This document shows positions 1 through 8,152 of a DNA stretch of 64,000 bases, in pieces. A model generated the notes under the pieces. That model ran no database searches and was not told the origin of the DNA. It saw only the letters and a list, made by a program, of their open reading frames with translations. The DNA is taken from positions 1 through 64,000 of the forward strand of contig NZ_WMIC01000001.1 of NCBI RefSeq assembly GCF_009711135.1, given 5' to 3'. How positions within the stretch are numbered: the first letter of the stretch is position 1; every line of letters starts with the position of its first letter. Origin of the DNA: Flavobacterium sp. LC2016-01 (GTDB lineage Bacteria; Bacteroidota; Bacteroidia; Flavobacteriales; Flavobacteriaceae). The translations under genes were made by a program, and so were the position numbers.

Positions 1-4
1 TCAG

Positions 5-89
5 CGGAGAAAGAGGGATTCGAACCCCCGGACCTGTTACAGTCAACAGTTTTCAAGACTGCCGCATTCGACCGCTCTGCCATTTCTCC
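5..89 (-). tRNA. tRNA-Ser (anticodon UGA), copy 1
   Basis: On the minus strand the sequence folds as a class II tRNA. The seven-base acceptor GGAGAAA pairs with TTTCTCC, there is a long variable arm, the T-loop carries GGTTCGAATCC, and the anticodon loop CTTGAAA reads UGA, which decodes serine UCA. The discriminator base is G. CCA is not encoded, because the next bases are CTGA. It is identical to the tRNA at 4935-5019. Confidence 0.95.
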
Positions 90-121
90 AGTATGTTCCA
101 ATCATTTTCTGATTGCGGGTG

Positions 122-129
122 CAAAGATA
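122..129 (-). promoter_or_regulatory. -7 promoter element of tRNA-Ser copy 1
   Basis: Read on the minus strand this is TATCTTTG, matching the Bacteroidota -7 consensus TAnnTTTG. It lies about 30 bases upstream of the tRNA 5' end. The second tRNA copy has TATATTTG at the same relative place. Confidence 0.6.
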
Positions 130-211
130 AAATGTTTTTTCGATTTTAGAAATTTTTTTGATACTATTTAAAAAGAAAATTATATTTGACAGCTAAGTAA
201 GAATGAAATAT

Positions 212-454
212 TTATTTCAAATTAAGAACTTTTTCAATTTTATCTTTTCCAATTTTCATTATATATTCTTGTCGTTCTTGTACAAGTATATCGACGCTAT
301 GAGTAATATTTGTATTCTGATGGTTTATCGCGTCTAAAATTGCTTCATCTTCTGTGTTTTTCCAATCACATGAAAGATCTTTTTCTTTGCAGATTGCTTT
401 AAATTGACGGATTAATTTAAAAGTATCACTTTTTATAATGTTTTTCTTTGCCAT
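212..454 (-). CDS. Small uncharacterised protein (80 aa)
   Basis: I do not recognise this protein. It is 80 residues, lysine- and isoleucine-rich, with no signal peptide or membrane segment, so it is probably cytoplasmic. The composition looks helical (QERQEYIMKIGKDKIEKVL at the C terminus). It starts with ATG after an A-rich leader and lies last in a run of four minus-strand genes, 8 bases downstream of the exported protein gene at 463-1899, so co-transcription is likely. It sits between the two tRNA-Ser genes, in an accessory-looking segment. A small accessory or immunity-type protein for its neighbours is possible, but nothing in the sequence shows this. Confidence 0.6.
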   Translation of the reverse strand: MAKKNIIKSDTFKLIRQFKAICKEKDLSCDWKNTEDEAILDAINHQNTNITHSVDILVQERQEYIMKIGKDKIEKVLNLK

Positions 455-462
455 GATTTTGA

Positions 463-1899
463 TTATTTAAGATTAAAACTTATTGGGAAAACTAATCGTA
501 TTCCGATATTGTTTCTTTCAATTAAGGAGTAGTCTGAATCTTTGGAATTAAAGATGTTGACTGCATTGTAATATAATTCGGCATTGATGGTGGATTTGTC
601 CTTCTTTTTGTCAATGAAAGGGAATACCACTCCAAAGCCAGCATTATAAACCGGTTTTAAATTTTCGGTGTATTTGCTATTGGGGAATAGGTGAAATCCA
701 ATGCTGCTGTTTCTGAATGGGAAATGATAAAAATCTATATCTGCGTTAATCTCGGTTATGCCGGTTTTGTAGACTCCGGAGTATGCAAAATATTTTTCAA
801 CAGTTTCCCTTGTCTGATTTGAACTTGTGCCTGTGAGATTTGTCTGGGAAACTTCGACTTTCTTTAAATCATTAAAATTGCTTTTATATTTCATGGTTAA
901 AGATGAGGTGAGGTATGTAGTTTTGTCATTTTTGCTCGGATTTAAATTTATATAGGAATATTGTGTTTTAAATTCATAACTGACATAGTTATCTTTTGTA
1001 ATCTGCTTTTCATAAGGTTCTTGAGGATTTAACAAACGAAAATCATCATTTTTTAATTTAGCAGACATTGAAAACCACGCAAATCGATAGCCGGCAACTT
1101 TTAGTTTTGAAATGTCATTTTCCTGTAATCTTTCAGCTCTGGCATTTCCAATTTTAAGGCGCTCTTTTAATTTATTGAAAATTTTATTTAAAGAATCGTT
1201 TTCGGTTATCTTAGCTTGGTTTTGTTTTTTTTTGATATTTTCTACAGTAATCTGCGCATCGTAGAGTTCTCTATAAGCGGTTACCGAATCCTGGACTTTA
1301 GGTATTGGAGAATCTTTTAAATCGCTCTTAAGCTTTTTTAATTTTTTAATTTTGGTATCAGCAGTTTTGTTATCTGTTTCTAATTGATTGTTTTCAATTA
1401 TCCGGCTCTTTTTATCAAACGAAGAATCAATTTTAATTAAAGCATCTTTGTATTCCTTATCGATTTTCTGTAGTGCTTCTCTCTGCTTGTCAAGATCATT
1501 TTTGTAATAATATATTATCTTAGGCTGGTTATTGAATAAAAAATGATATTGAACTTCCAGACTGATATTGGTGTTTAATTTAGAGTTGTTGAAAATAGAG
1601 TACATGCCGTCAGATATGCCTCCCATCATTTTGCCTGTAACGATATTTCCGTTTTTTAATATAAAAGTGGGACTGAAAGTTACCTCTGTTTTTTCGATAT
1701 CAACGCCTGCATAACTTCCTATGTTGTTAGCGGACTGGCCCGTAATTAATTTTGAGAAGTTAGTCTGTATTATTTTGTTGAACTCTTCATTGGAGAGAGA
1801 TTCCTTGGTTCTGATTATTTCCGCGGTTTTATTTTCATTCTCCTGTGAATGCGCTATTGAATGAATGAGAATAAAGAAAAATACTAGAAATCTTTTCAT
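463..1899 (-). CDS. Exported coiled-coil protein of unknown function
   Basis: A 478-residue protein with a clear signal peptide (MKRFLVFFFILIHSIAHSQ, cleavage near residue 19), so it is exported to the periplasm or outer membrane. Residues of roughly 130-250 are rich in Lys, Glu and Gln with a heptad-like pattern, suggesting a coiled coil. The C-terminal third contains alternating hydrophobic/polar stretches and ends in GIRLVFPISFNLK, which resembles the closing strand of a Bacteroidota outer-membrane beta barrel. I do not recognise a named family. The gene lies 22 bases downstream of the PLD-like gene at 1922-3721 and is probably in the same transcript. Function unknown; a surface partner of the PLD-like protein is a guess. 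Confidence 0.65.
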   Translation of the reverse strand: MKRFLVFFFILIHSIAHSQENENKTAEIIRTKESLSNEEFNKIIQTNFSKLITGQSANNIGSYAGVDIEKTEVTFSPTFILKNGNIVTGKMMGGISDGMYSIFNNSKLNTNISLEVQYHFLFNNQPKIIYYYKNDLDKQREALQKIDKEYKDALIKIDSSFDKKSRIIENNQLETDNKTADTKIKKLKKLKSDLKDSPIPKVQDSVTAYRELYDAQITVENIKKKQNQAKITENDSLNKIFNKLKERLKIGNARAERLQENDISKLKVAGYRFAWFSMSAKLKNDDFRLLNPQEPYEKQITKDNYVSYEFKTQYSYINLNPSKNDKTTYLTSSLTMKYKSNFNDLKKVEVSQTNLTGTSSNQTRETVEKYFAYSGVYKTGITEINADIDFYHFPFRNSSIGFHLFPNSKYTENLKPVYNAGFGVVFPFIDKKKDKSTINAELYYNAVNIFNSKDSDYSLIERNNIGIRLVFPISFNLK

Positions 1900-1921
1900 A
1901 TGTTTTCGGATTTGGTTCTTC

Positions 1922-3721
1922 TTATTTAATATATAATTGTCTCTGCCTGCTTTTTAAATCTGAGGGATTAAACCAGGATTTATACCAAGATTTGCGTTTG
2001 TCGTTTAAATCGTCCAGATGTCTTTCCTGGTCTGGGTTCACTTCGTAATTTCTCCAATGAAAATGGTCAACTAATCGGAGGGCTTCTATAGCAAAAACCG
2101 TAACAATATCATCGTCGTGGATTTCCAGCAGATTATCTCCGTTTTTTTGTTCGGGATTAAAAGCAAGGTTGCTGCTTCCGCAGTAAACTACAGGATTGTC
2201 TCCCCTAAAGTTCACCACAATAAATTTATGATGAATAGCATAACCGTCGATTTTTGGCACCGTTCCAAACGGCTGGGGCAATACAGAGGCTATACCTCTT
2301 CCTGCAACTCTTATTCCGTTTATATTGTTGGGTTTATAGAGGAAGACTTCGTAGTCTTCTGCTTTTTTATTTATTCTGTCCGTTATGCCGTAAGTAAAAA
2401 CAGTATTGTTTTTTAATTGATTCTGTACGGCAGTTAAGATACTGCTGGCACTGTTATCTTTCATAATGGCGAAAAGAACGTCACTATTTCCTTCTCGGGT
2501 AATGCGGTCACTGATTCTTTTAAAAATTCTCTCGGCATCTGCTTTAGCATGCGGTGCAAAAGTGATTGTCATTTCTGGAATTTCTTCTGCTTCAAAATGA
2601 TAATCCAGCGTTGTAGGCTCAGTACCTTTAAGATTATTGATTTTAGTTTTGGAAAATGACATATCAAAAAGATTGTTATAGCATTCAGCAATTTTTTTAT
2701 TATCAAATACCAGCACATGATTGGAATTAATATAAATTCCGTTTGTTGAAAAATTAGTGGAGCCTGTAAGTACTTTTAAAGCCTTGTCGTTGGAATCAAG
2801 TATTATAAAAGTTTTGCAGTGCGCCAGACCTTTGTAATGGCCTCTTACAATTTCTGAATTTCCTGTTTTTCTGCTATTAAAAAGAATATTGAATTTGTCT
2901 TCAAAAGAATCTAGCTCTCCATGATCCCCAGCATCGTCTAAAATGATTTTTAATCTTCCAGATGCTGTTATTTCCAGTAAGCGGTTGCAGATTTCGGGTT
3001 CATCTAAATCATAGGCAAAGACTTTAAGTCTCAGTGAATTATCTGTAATGACTTCATTTAAAAAATCGAGTATTCTTTGTCTGGCCTGCCATCCCAGCCA
3101 CTTATGTTGGTCTTCATACGTATAGGGCACCATTTCGTAATTGTGCAGGGCGTTATTCCATCTCTTTGCGTTGTCTGCTTTTTGGCTGATGTCGAAAATT
3201 AAATCAGTTTCGTTTGGTCTTACACTGTTGTTTTCCACATTAAACCTTTTTGCGTAAGCCACAGAGGACACAAAGCCTCTTGTAAATCCAATTTTAGTGT
3301 TTTTCATTTCAAAAGGACCTACATTAATTTCTATAGTCACTGTTAGTGAATGATCAATGGGCTTCAAAACATTATCGGCAATGTGGCGGGGTGTAATCTC
3401 GTAAATATAAATACCAAAAACTGGTATTTGGCTATCGATAGCAGCATTGGGAACATGTACCCAGTTAAATTTTTGTATGGGAGCATATAATGTTGAATTT
3501 TTTTCTCTGGGAGGAATATTGGAGGCAATTATCACATGGTCAGGAAAGATCATCCGGTTATAAATATAATCTTCGAAAGCAGTTCCTTTTATCTTATAAC
3601 GAATAGTGAATCCTGCCAGATTATCTGTTAATGAAGGAATTAAGTCGAATGCCAACAAAGTCATTGCATCGCCTTTGAAAGCGCGTACGCTTACACCATT
3701 ATTTTTATTGAATATATTCAT
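1922..3721 (-). CDS. Phospholipase D-like domain protein (two HKD-type motifs)
   Basis: A 599-residue protein with two PLD-superfamily catalytic motifs. The first is HCKTFIILD near residues 301-309, followed by GSTNF; the second is HHKFIVVN near 497-504, followed by GSSNL. The His and Lys of each HxK pair and the downstream GSxN are present. The usual Asp is displaced by one residue in the first motif and replaced by Asn in the second. The first 160 or so residues are beta-rich and unrelated to the PLD fold. No signal peptide or membrane segment is visible. PLD-family enzymes cleave phosphodiesters in lipids or nucleic acids through a phospho-histidine intermediate; the substrate cannot be told here. 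It is the largest gene of the tRNA-bracketed cassette, between an exported protein and a membrane protein. A nuclease or lipase effector role is plausible but unproven. Confidence 0.75.
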   Translation of the reverse strand: MNIFNKNNGVSVRAFKGDAMTLLAFDLIPSLTDNLAGFTIRYKIKGTAFEDYIYNRMIFPDHVIIASNIPPREKNSTLYAPIQKFNWVHVPNAAIDSQIPVFGIYIYEITPRHIADNVLKPIDHSLTVTIEINVGPFEMKNTKIGFTRGFVSSVAYAKRFNVENNSVRPNETDLIFDISQKADNAKRWNNALHNYEMVPYTYEDQHKWLGWQARQRILDFLNEVITDNSLRLKVFAYDLDEPEICNRLLEITASGRLKIILDDAGDHGELDSFEDKFNILFNSRKTGNSEIVRGHYKGLAHCKTFIILDSNDKALKVLTGSTNFSTNGIYINSNHVLVFDNKKIAECYNNLFDMSFSKTKINNLKGTEPTTLDYHFEAEEIPEMTITFAPHAKADAERIFKRISDRITREGNSDVLFAIMKDNSASSILTAVQNQLKNNTVFTYGITDRINKKAEDYEVFLYKPNNINGIRVAGRGIASVLPQPFGTVPKIDGYAIHHKFIVVNFRGDNPVVYCGSSNLAFNPEQKNGDNLLEIHDDDIVTVFAIEALRLVDHFHWRNYEVNPDQERHLDDLNDKRKSWYKSWFNPSDLKSRQRQLYIK

Positions 3722-3747
3722 AATTGATAAAGATTAAGTGAATTCTT

Positions 3748-4335
3748 TTATCCTGCAATTTGTTTTTTCAGTTCCTCAATTTCTATTTTGAGATTTTTTA
3801 CAGCATCATCTAAGGCGTCCTTGTCTTTTTTTAATTTTGTATAATCTTCTTTTAGTGATGAATCTTTAGGGTCGTCTTCTCTTGAGAGTACGTACCCTGC
3901 TATAGTGCCCAAAAGCGCTGCAAGGGTAGAGCCTCCTATAAGGCCTCCTCCTGCCAAGGCAAGGATACAGATGCCCGGAAACATTAATATAAGGCCGATG
4001 AGTTTTATGGATTGAAATCCTATATATTGTTCCCTGTCTTTAAGGTGGCCAAATAATTTATAAAAGAGAAACAGCATCACAGCAAAAAAGAGAACAGTAA
4101 TAATAAGAACTGCATTTTCATTTATTGACGGAGCAGCAGGCACAGCACTATTTTTGTGACTGGTATCTGATTGACCTCCTGCAGTTTCAATGGCGGAGTC
4201 TGACCTGCCTTTTTCAATTTTAGGGGTATCAGGATTCTTGGCTTTTGTACTATCGACAGCAGGTACAAAACCGGACGTAATGCTAAGAATAAGCAGTATT
4301 GTTAAAAGTCCTGAAATGAAATTTAGATGCTTCAT
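3748..4335 (-). CDS. Membrane protein with C-terminal coiled coil, unknown function
   Basis: A 195-residue protein. Residues 1-27 form a hydrophobic leader (signal peptide or membrane anchor). A Pro/Ser/Lys-rich linker follows, then a membrane segment near 75-95 (LIITVLFFAVMLFLFYKLFG), then a glycine-rich hydrophobic stretch near 105-150 that could make one or two more membrane passes. The final 40 residues (DYTKLKKDKDALDDAVKNLK and onward) form a strongly predicted coiled coil. I do not recognise a family. It is the first gene of the four-gene minus-strand run, 26 bases upstream of the PLD-like gene, so it may anchor or regulate that protein. A 23-base T tract lies about 50 bases upstream of its start. 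Confidence 0.6.
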   Translation of the reverse strand: MKHLNFISGLLTILLILSITSGFVPAVDSTKAKNPDTPKIEKGRSDSAIETAGGQSDTSHKNSAVPAAPSINENAVLIITVLFFAVMLFLFYKLFGHLKDREQYIGFQSIKLIGLILMFPGICILALAGGGLIGGSTLAALLGTIAGYVLSREDDPKDSSLKEDYTKLKKDKDALDDAVKNLKIEIEELKKQIAG

Positions 4336-4840
4336 GATTAAGATTTTTAATTGATTAGTAGGATATAGATTCAGTAGTTTTGAAATTATTTTTTTTTTTT
4401 TTTTTTTTTTTCAATGTCATGACGAGTTTATATAATAAAAACTAGTCTTGTCGGATATAATGAAAACGCATTTTAATTTATGATCTTTATTTGGCGGGTA
4501 TGTTTTAAGTATCTTAATTAATGCTTAAAAATTTTACATATTAGATCTTTTGAAGAATTTTGTATTGTAAAAGGTCTTTTTGTAAATCATGGAAAAAGAA
4601 GAACTTTTCTGTGTTATTATATTAGCTTCGAAATTAAAAAATATAAAGTTATAATTGTCAAGTAGTTATACCTGTTTTGGAGTATTTGTTCAGTTGCTTT
4701 TTTGTTCTAGCTTAATAAAAATTAGGATCTAAATTCGGCAGACCTTATAAATGCTTGATTTTTGTTTTTAAGAGATAAGTCTTGCCTCGAATGTGCTGTG
4801 GCGATTTTGCGCGCTTTTATAAATATTGAAAAGTGGTATA
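4336..4840. other. Gene-free AT-rich spacer
   Basis: About 500 bases without a supportable gene. It holds the poly-T tract at 4389-4411 and otherwise very AT-rich sequence. The longest ATG-initiated frame on the plus strand is about 20 codons. Any promoter for the four-gene run at 212-4335 should lie near its left end, but I see no clean TAnnTTTG there. Confidence 0.6.
4389..4411. repeat. Homopolymer tract of 23 T
   Basis: An uninterrupted run of 23 T on the plus strand (poly-A in the sense of the downstream minus-strand genes). It lies about 54 bases upstream of the start codon at 4335, in the likely promoter or leader region of the four-gene cassette. Such tracts are prone to slippage. Confidence 0.9.
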
Positions 4841-4879
4841 AAAGAAAAAACCCTGCAAATCGTTTGATTTGCAGGGTTT
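4841..4879 (-). terminator. Intrinsic terminator downstream of tRNA-Ser copy 2
   Basis: An inverted repeat with arms AACCCTGCAAAT and ATTTGCAGGGTT encloses a 6-base loop. Read on the minus strand it is followed by a T-rich tract (AAAGAAAAAA on the plus strand). It lies about 55 bases past the 3' end of the tRNA at 4935-5019, so it terminates that transcript. Confidence 0.8.
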
Positions 4880-4930
4880 ACCGCTCTTTTTGGCTTTTTT
4901 TATAAACTTTGAAAAGTCTCTTTTTAGCCT

Positions 4931-5026
4931 TCAGCGGAGAAAGAGGGATTCGAACCCCCGGACCTGTTACAGTCAACAGTTTTCAAGACTGCCGCATTCG
5001 ACCGCTCTGCCATTTCTCCAGTATGT
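4931..5026. repeat. 96-bp perfect direct repeat shared with 1-96
   Basis: Bases 4931-5026 are identical to bases 1-96 and contain the whole tRNA-Ser gene plus a few flanking bases on each side. Beyond the perfect part the promoter regions remain alignable (both contain TCTGATTGCG, then GTGCAAA) but have diverged. Together the copies bracket the accessory genes at 212-4335. Confidence 0.9.
4935..5019 (-). tRNA. tRNA-Ser (anticodon UGA), copy 2
   Basis: Identical in sequence to the tRNA at 5-89: GGAGAAA/TTTCTCC acceptor, long variable arm, TGA anticodon and G discriminator, with CCA not encoded. It has its own -7 element upstream and a strong hairpin terminator downstream, so it should be transcribed independently. 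Confidence 0.95.
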
Positions 5027-5051
5027 CGCTCTCGTTATCTGATTGCGAGTG

Positions 5052-5059
5052 CAAATATA
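5052..5059 (-). promoter_or_regulatory. -7 promoter element of tRNA-Ser copy 2
   Basis: Minus-strand TATATTTG, a match to TAnnTTTG, placed as in tRNA copy 1. The -33 element is not distinct. Confidence 0.6.
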
Positions 5060-5158
5060 GTACGCTTTTCCGATTATAAAAACTTTTTTAGCGATTTTTT
5101 TAAGTTAATTTTCAAGTGTCTAATTATCAGTATTTACGAAAATAGATTTTTTGAAAAA

Positions 5159-5557
5159 TTACTCTAAATCATCCAAAATTGGCACCGGTTTTTTATTTTC
5201 ATCGACAGCAACAAACGAAAAAGTTCCTGAAACTACAGTTTCGCGAAGCTCTGAATACATTTGTTCCATAAAAATATCAACGTGAATTTTACAACTTGTT
5301 CTTCCAACACTGATAACTTTCGCTACTAATTCGATTAAAGTTCCCGCCGGAATTGCTTTTTTAAAATCAATTTGACCTGTTGAAATTGTTACCACTTTTT
5401 TACGGCTGAAACGGGTTGCACATATAAAAGCAACTTCATCCATCAAATGAAGTGCAGTTCCTCCAAATAAGGTGTCATAATGATTCGTTGTACTCGGAAA
5501 AACAGCTTTGAAAATATGTGTTTCAGATTTTAAAATTCTTTCTTCTAATGTCCCCAT
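5159..5557 (-). CDS. Acyl-CoA thioesterase, hotdog fold (YciA-like)
   Basis: A 132-residue single hotdog-domain protein. YciA/BACH-type thioesterase features are visible: [31 protein letters not shown] near residues 20-50, where the N/H-x-x-x-T-x-x-GG-x-x-L-x-x-x-D core contains the catalytic Asp, followed by the beta strands of the fold ([21 protein letters not shown]). This family hydrolyses acyl-CoA thioesters in the cytoplasm; the chain-length preference cannot be read. The start codon lies 1 base past the ribBA stop, so it is the last gene of the seven-gene minus-strand operon beginning with tpx. Length is normal for the family. Confidence 0.85.
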   Translation of the reverse strand: MGTLEERILKSETHIFKAVFPSTTNHYDTLFGGTALHLMDEVAFICATRFSRKKVVTISTGQIDFKKAIPAGTLIELVAKVISVGRTSCKIHVDIFMEQMYSELRETVVSGTFSFVAVDENKKPVPILDDLE

Positions 5558-5558
5558 A

Positions 5559-6689
5559 TTAGTAGTTTACGTATTCAGTAATTTCAAGTCCATACCCAAT
5601 CATACCAACACGTTTTGTTTGCTGTGTATTCGATACTAATCTAATTTTAGAAATATCGATATCATGTAGAATTTGAGCTCCAATTCCGTAGTCTTTACTG
5701 TCAATAATTACTTTTGGGGCTTTTAATGTTCCTTGAGATTGTAATGATTTAAGTTCAGAAATTCTATTTAAAAGATTAACTGCAGTCATATCCTGATTAA
5801 TGAAGATAATAGCGCCTTTGCCATTTTCATTAATAACTTTAAACATATCATCCAGTTGTTGTTCGGCATTATTGGTTAAAGTGCCTAATAAATCATTATT
5901 TACTTGCGAAGAGTGGATTCGGGTTAAAATTGGCTCACCTAAATTCCAAGTTCCTTTTGTTAAGGCAATATGAATTTGTTTGTTTGTAGTTTGTTCGTAA
6001 GCTCTTAATCTAAATGTACCAAAACGGGTTTCAATATCAAAATCTTCTTTTTTAACGATCAGACTGTCGTGCTGCATTCTGTAGGCAACTAAATCCTCAA
6101 TAGAAACTAATTTCAAGTTGAATTTTTTAGCAACTTCAATAAGCTGAGGCAGGCGAGACATTGTTCCATCTTCATTTAAAATTTCGCAGATAACACCTGC
6201 AGGTTTGAATCCTGCCAGTCTTGCAAAATCAATAGCTGCTTCTGTATGTCCTGTTCTTCTTAAAACGCCTCCTTGTTTAGCAATCAACGGAAAAATATGT
6301 CCAGGACGCGCTAAATCGTGCGGTTTTGTGTTTGGATCAACTAAAGATTGAACAGTTTTTGATCTGTCAGCGGCAGAAATACCGGTTGTTACGCCGTGAC
6401 CTTTTAAATCAACAGAAACTGTAAAAGCAGTTTCCATATGATCTGTATTGTTAGTTACCATGGCACGTAGATCAAGTTCTTTGCAATGGCTTTCTGTAAG
6501 TGGTGTACAGATTAATCCGCGGCCGTGTGTTGCCATAAAGTTGATCATCTCTGGAGTTACTTTTTCGGCTGCTGCCAAAAAATCACCTTCATTCTCACGA
6601 TCTTCATCATCGACTACAATAATTACTTTACCTTGACGAATATCTTCTATAGCTTCTTCAATGGTATTTAGTTGTATTTTTGCTGACAT
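5559..6689 (-). CDS. ribB: 3,4-dihydroxy-2-butanone-4-phosphate synthase with degenerate GTP cyclohydrolase II-like domain (RibBA-type)
   Basis: A 376-residue two-domain protein. Residues 1-205 are a full DHBP synthase (RibB), which makes the four-carbon riboflavin precursor from ribulose 5-phosphate. Its acidic active-site motif [10 protein letters not shown] is at 27-36, and [16 protein letters not shown] is near 145-160. Residues from about 215 onward align with GTP cyclohydrolase II (RibA). However, the segment [18 protein letters not shown] replaces the family's zinc-binding three-cysteine motif, so all three cysteines are missing. [11 protein letters not shown] stands where RQEGRGIGL should be. 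The GCH2 half is therefore probably inactive, and a separate ribA should exist elsewhere. It lies 4 bases downstream of the LptF/G-type gene, inside the operon. Many annotation pipelines would call it bifunctional ribBA. Confidence 0.9.
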   Translation of the reverse strand: MSAKIQLNTIEEAIEDIRQGKVIIVVDDEDRENEGDFLAAAEKVTPEMINFMATHGRGLICTPLTESHCKELDLRAMVTNNTDHMETAFTVSVDLKGHGVTTGISAADRSKTVQSLVDPNTKPHDLARPGHIFPLIAKQGGVLRRTGHTEAAIDFARLAGFKPAGVICEILNEDGTMSRLPQLIEVAKKFNLKLVSIEDLVAYRMQHDSLIVKKEDFDIETRFGTFRLRAYEQTTNKQIHIALTKGTWNLGEPILTRIHSSQVNNDLLGTLTNNAEQQLDDMFKVINENGKGAIIFINQDMTAVNLLNRISELKSLQSQGTLKAPKVIIDSKDYGIGAQILHDIDISKIRLVSNTQQTKRVGMIGYGLEITEYVNY

Positions 6690-6693
6690 AATT

Positions 6694-8145
6694 TTATTTA
6701 TTTTGAGCGGGGAAAAATCGCTCGGAAATTTTCTGAAATAATTGTGATATAGGCGTCATAATAGCATCAAAATTTATTAATCCGTTGTCATTTGTTGCAC
6801 GGTATGTTAATAAAATTGCCAATGGCGTTAATATGAAAGAGGACATCCATGATCCCAAAAATGGAGTCATACCGCCTTCTTGTGAAAGTCTTTTTCCAAA
6901 AGTATTAATGAAATGGAATGTAATGAAAATCAATACTGCAAAAACAATTGGCAATCCTAGTCCGCCTTTGCGAATGATTGCGCCTAATGGAGCTCCAATA
7001 AAAAACATTAAAAAGCAGGCGAAAGCAATGACAAATTTCTCATATAATGCACTGAGATGCTTGTTGATTTCTCGCTGTTTGTCTTTTAAATCTTTTTGGG
7101 TGGCTTCGACTGAATAAATATTACTGCTCACATTACTGCTTGCCATTTTTAGAATATCCAGTTTTTGCTTATTTGTATATAATGATAGAAGATCATTAGG
7201 CATTTGCTTTTTCTTAATATCAGTTTTAATAGGCATTGGGATTTTTTTAATTCCAACACGCTGATTGATATTTTCTGAAAAAGAAATTATTTCATTGTCC
7301 AAATTTTTGTTTAAGGAATCAAGCGTATAGCGCAATTCGCTAACATTCAGCATCCCGTTTGTGCTGTTCACATCTTCTTTATTTTCGTCAACTTTATTCA
7401 GTTCAGATAAATCGATATTGATGATTTGTTTTTTGAAGGCAGCTTTTACAAAAGGTAATTTGGCACGGTCTTCATATTTTTTTGGCATTACGTCTTGGTA
7501 ATAATAGCCGTCATTTAAAACAAGTTTCAAAATACTTGATTTTTCATTACTTATTAACTCGCCATTTTTTGCTTTAATAACAGTTTTGTTTTCGCCAATG
7601 TTATTATTTTTTTCATGAATGGTAACACCGGTTAAGATATTTCCGTTTTCGCCTGATTTTTTATTTACTTTGATGTTGTAAAATCCAACATCATTAAATT
7701 GGCCTTCAGCAATTGCCATTGCTGGTTTAGCCTGAGCGATATTTTTTCGGAAGTTAACAAATTTGTATTCTGCATACGGAATTACATTATTAGCAAACCA
7801 AAAAGCAACAATACTTAAAACAAAGATAAATACGATTAAAATACGCATTGCCCTTTGAAGTGAAATTCCAGAAGATTTCATAGCGGCAAATTCATAGTTT
7901 TCGGCTAAATTTCCGAAACTCATAATTGAAGCTAATAAAACCGATAAAGGTAAAACCAGCGGAATGATACGCGGCATTGAGAAAAGCAGGAATTTGACAA
8001 CTAATATTAAGTCAAGATCTTTACCTGCAAGTTCTGCGATAAAAAGCCATACTGTTTGAAGTATGAATATAAAAAAAAGGATTACGAATACCGTAGTAAA
8101 CGTAATCAGAAATGTTTTTAGTAAGTATTTGTCTAAAATTTTCAA
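6694..8145 (-). CDS. LptF/LptG family permease (YjgP/YjgQ)
   Basis: A 483-residue membrane protein of the YjgP/YjgQ family, the membrane part of the ABC machine that extracts lipopolysaccharide from the inner membrane. The N terminus (ILDKYLLKTFLITFTTVFVI) is the hallmark of the family. Three membrane helices come first (about 10-35, 55-80, 100-120), then a large periplasmic beta-jellyroll region (130-385), then three C-terminal helices. The periplasmic part carries an extra charged stretch (250-340) compared with E. coli LptG. It lies 7 bases downstream of lolA. Placement next to lolA groups two outer-membrane biogenesis genes. Whether it plays the LptF or LptG role cannot be decided from sequence alone. 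Confidence 0.88.
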   Translation of the reverse strand: MKILDKYLLKTFLITFTTVFVILFFIFILQTVWLFIAELAGKDLDLILVVKFLLFSMPRIIPLVLPLSVLLASIMSFGNLAENYEFAAMKSSGISLQRAMRILIVFIFVLSIVAFWFANNVIPYAEYKFVNFRKNIAQAKPAMAIAEGQFNDVGFYNIKVNKKSGENGNILTGVTIHEKNNNIGENKTVIKAKNGELISNEKSSILKLVLNDGYYYQDVMPKKYEDRAKLPFVKAAFKKQIINIDLSELNKVDENKEDVNSTNGMLNVSELRYTLDSLNKNLDNEIISFSENINQRVGIKKIPMPIKTDIKKKQMPNDLLSLYTNKQKLDILKMASSNVSSNIYSVEATQKDLKDKQREINKHLSALYEKFVIAFACFLMFFIGAPLGAIIRKGGLGLPIVFAVLIFITFHFINTFGKRLSQEGGMTPFLGSWMSSFILTPLAILLTYRATNDNGLINFDAIMTPISQLFQKISERFFPAQNK

Positions 8146-8152
8146 CCCGTAA

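Noticed and set aside
1..5026. Classic integrase-driven genomic island at tRNA-Ser
   Set aside because: No integrase or recombinase is in the segment, and the promoter regions beyond the perfect repeat have diverged, unlike a fresh att duplication. I keep the segment as a candidate old duplication.
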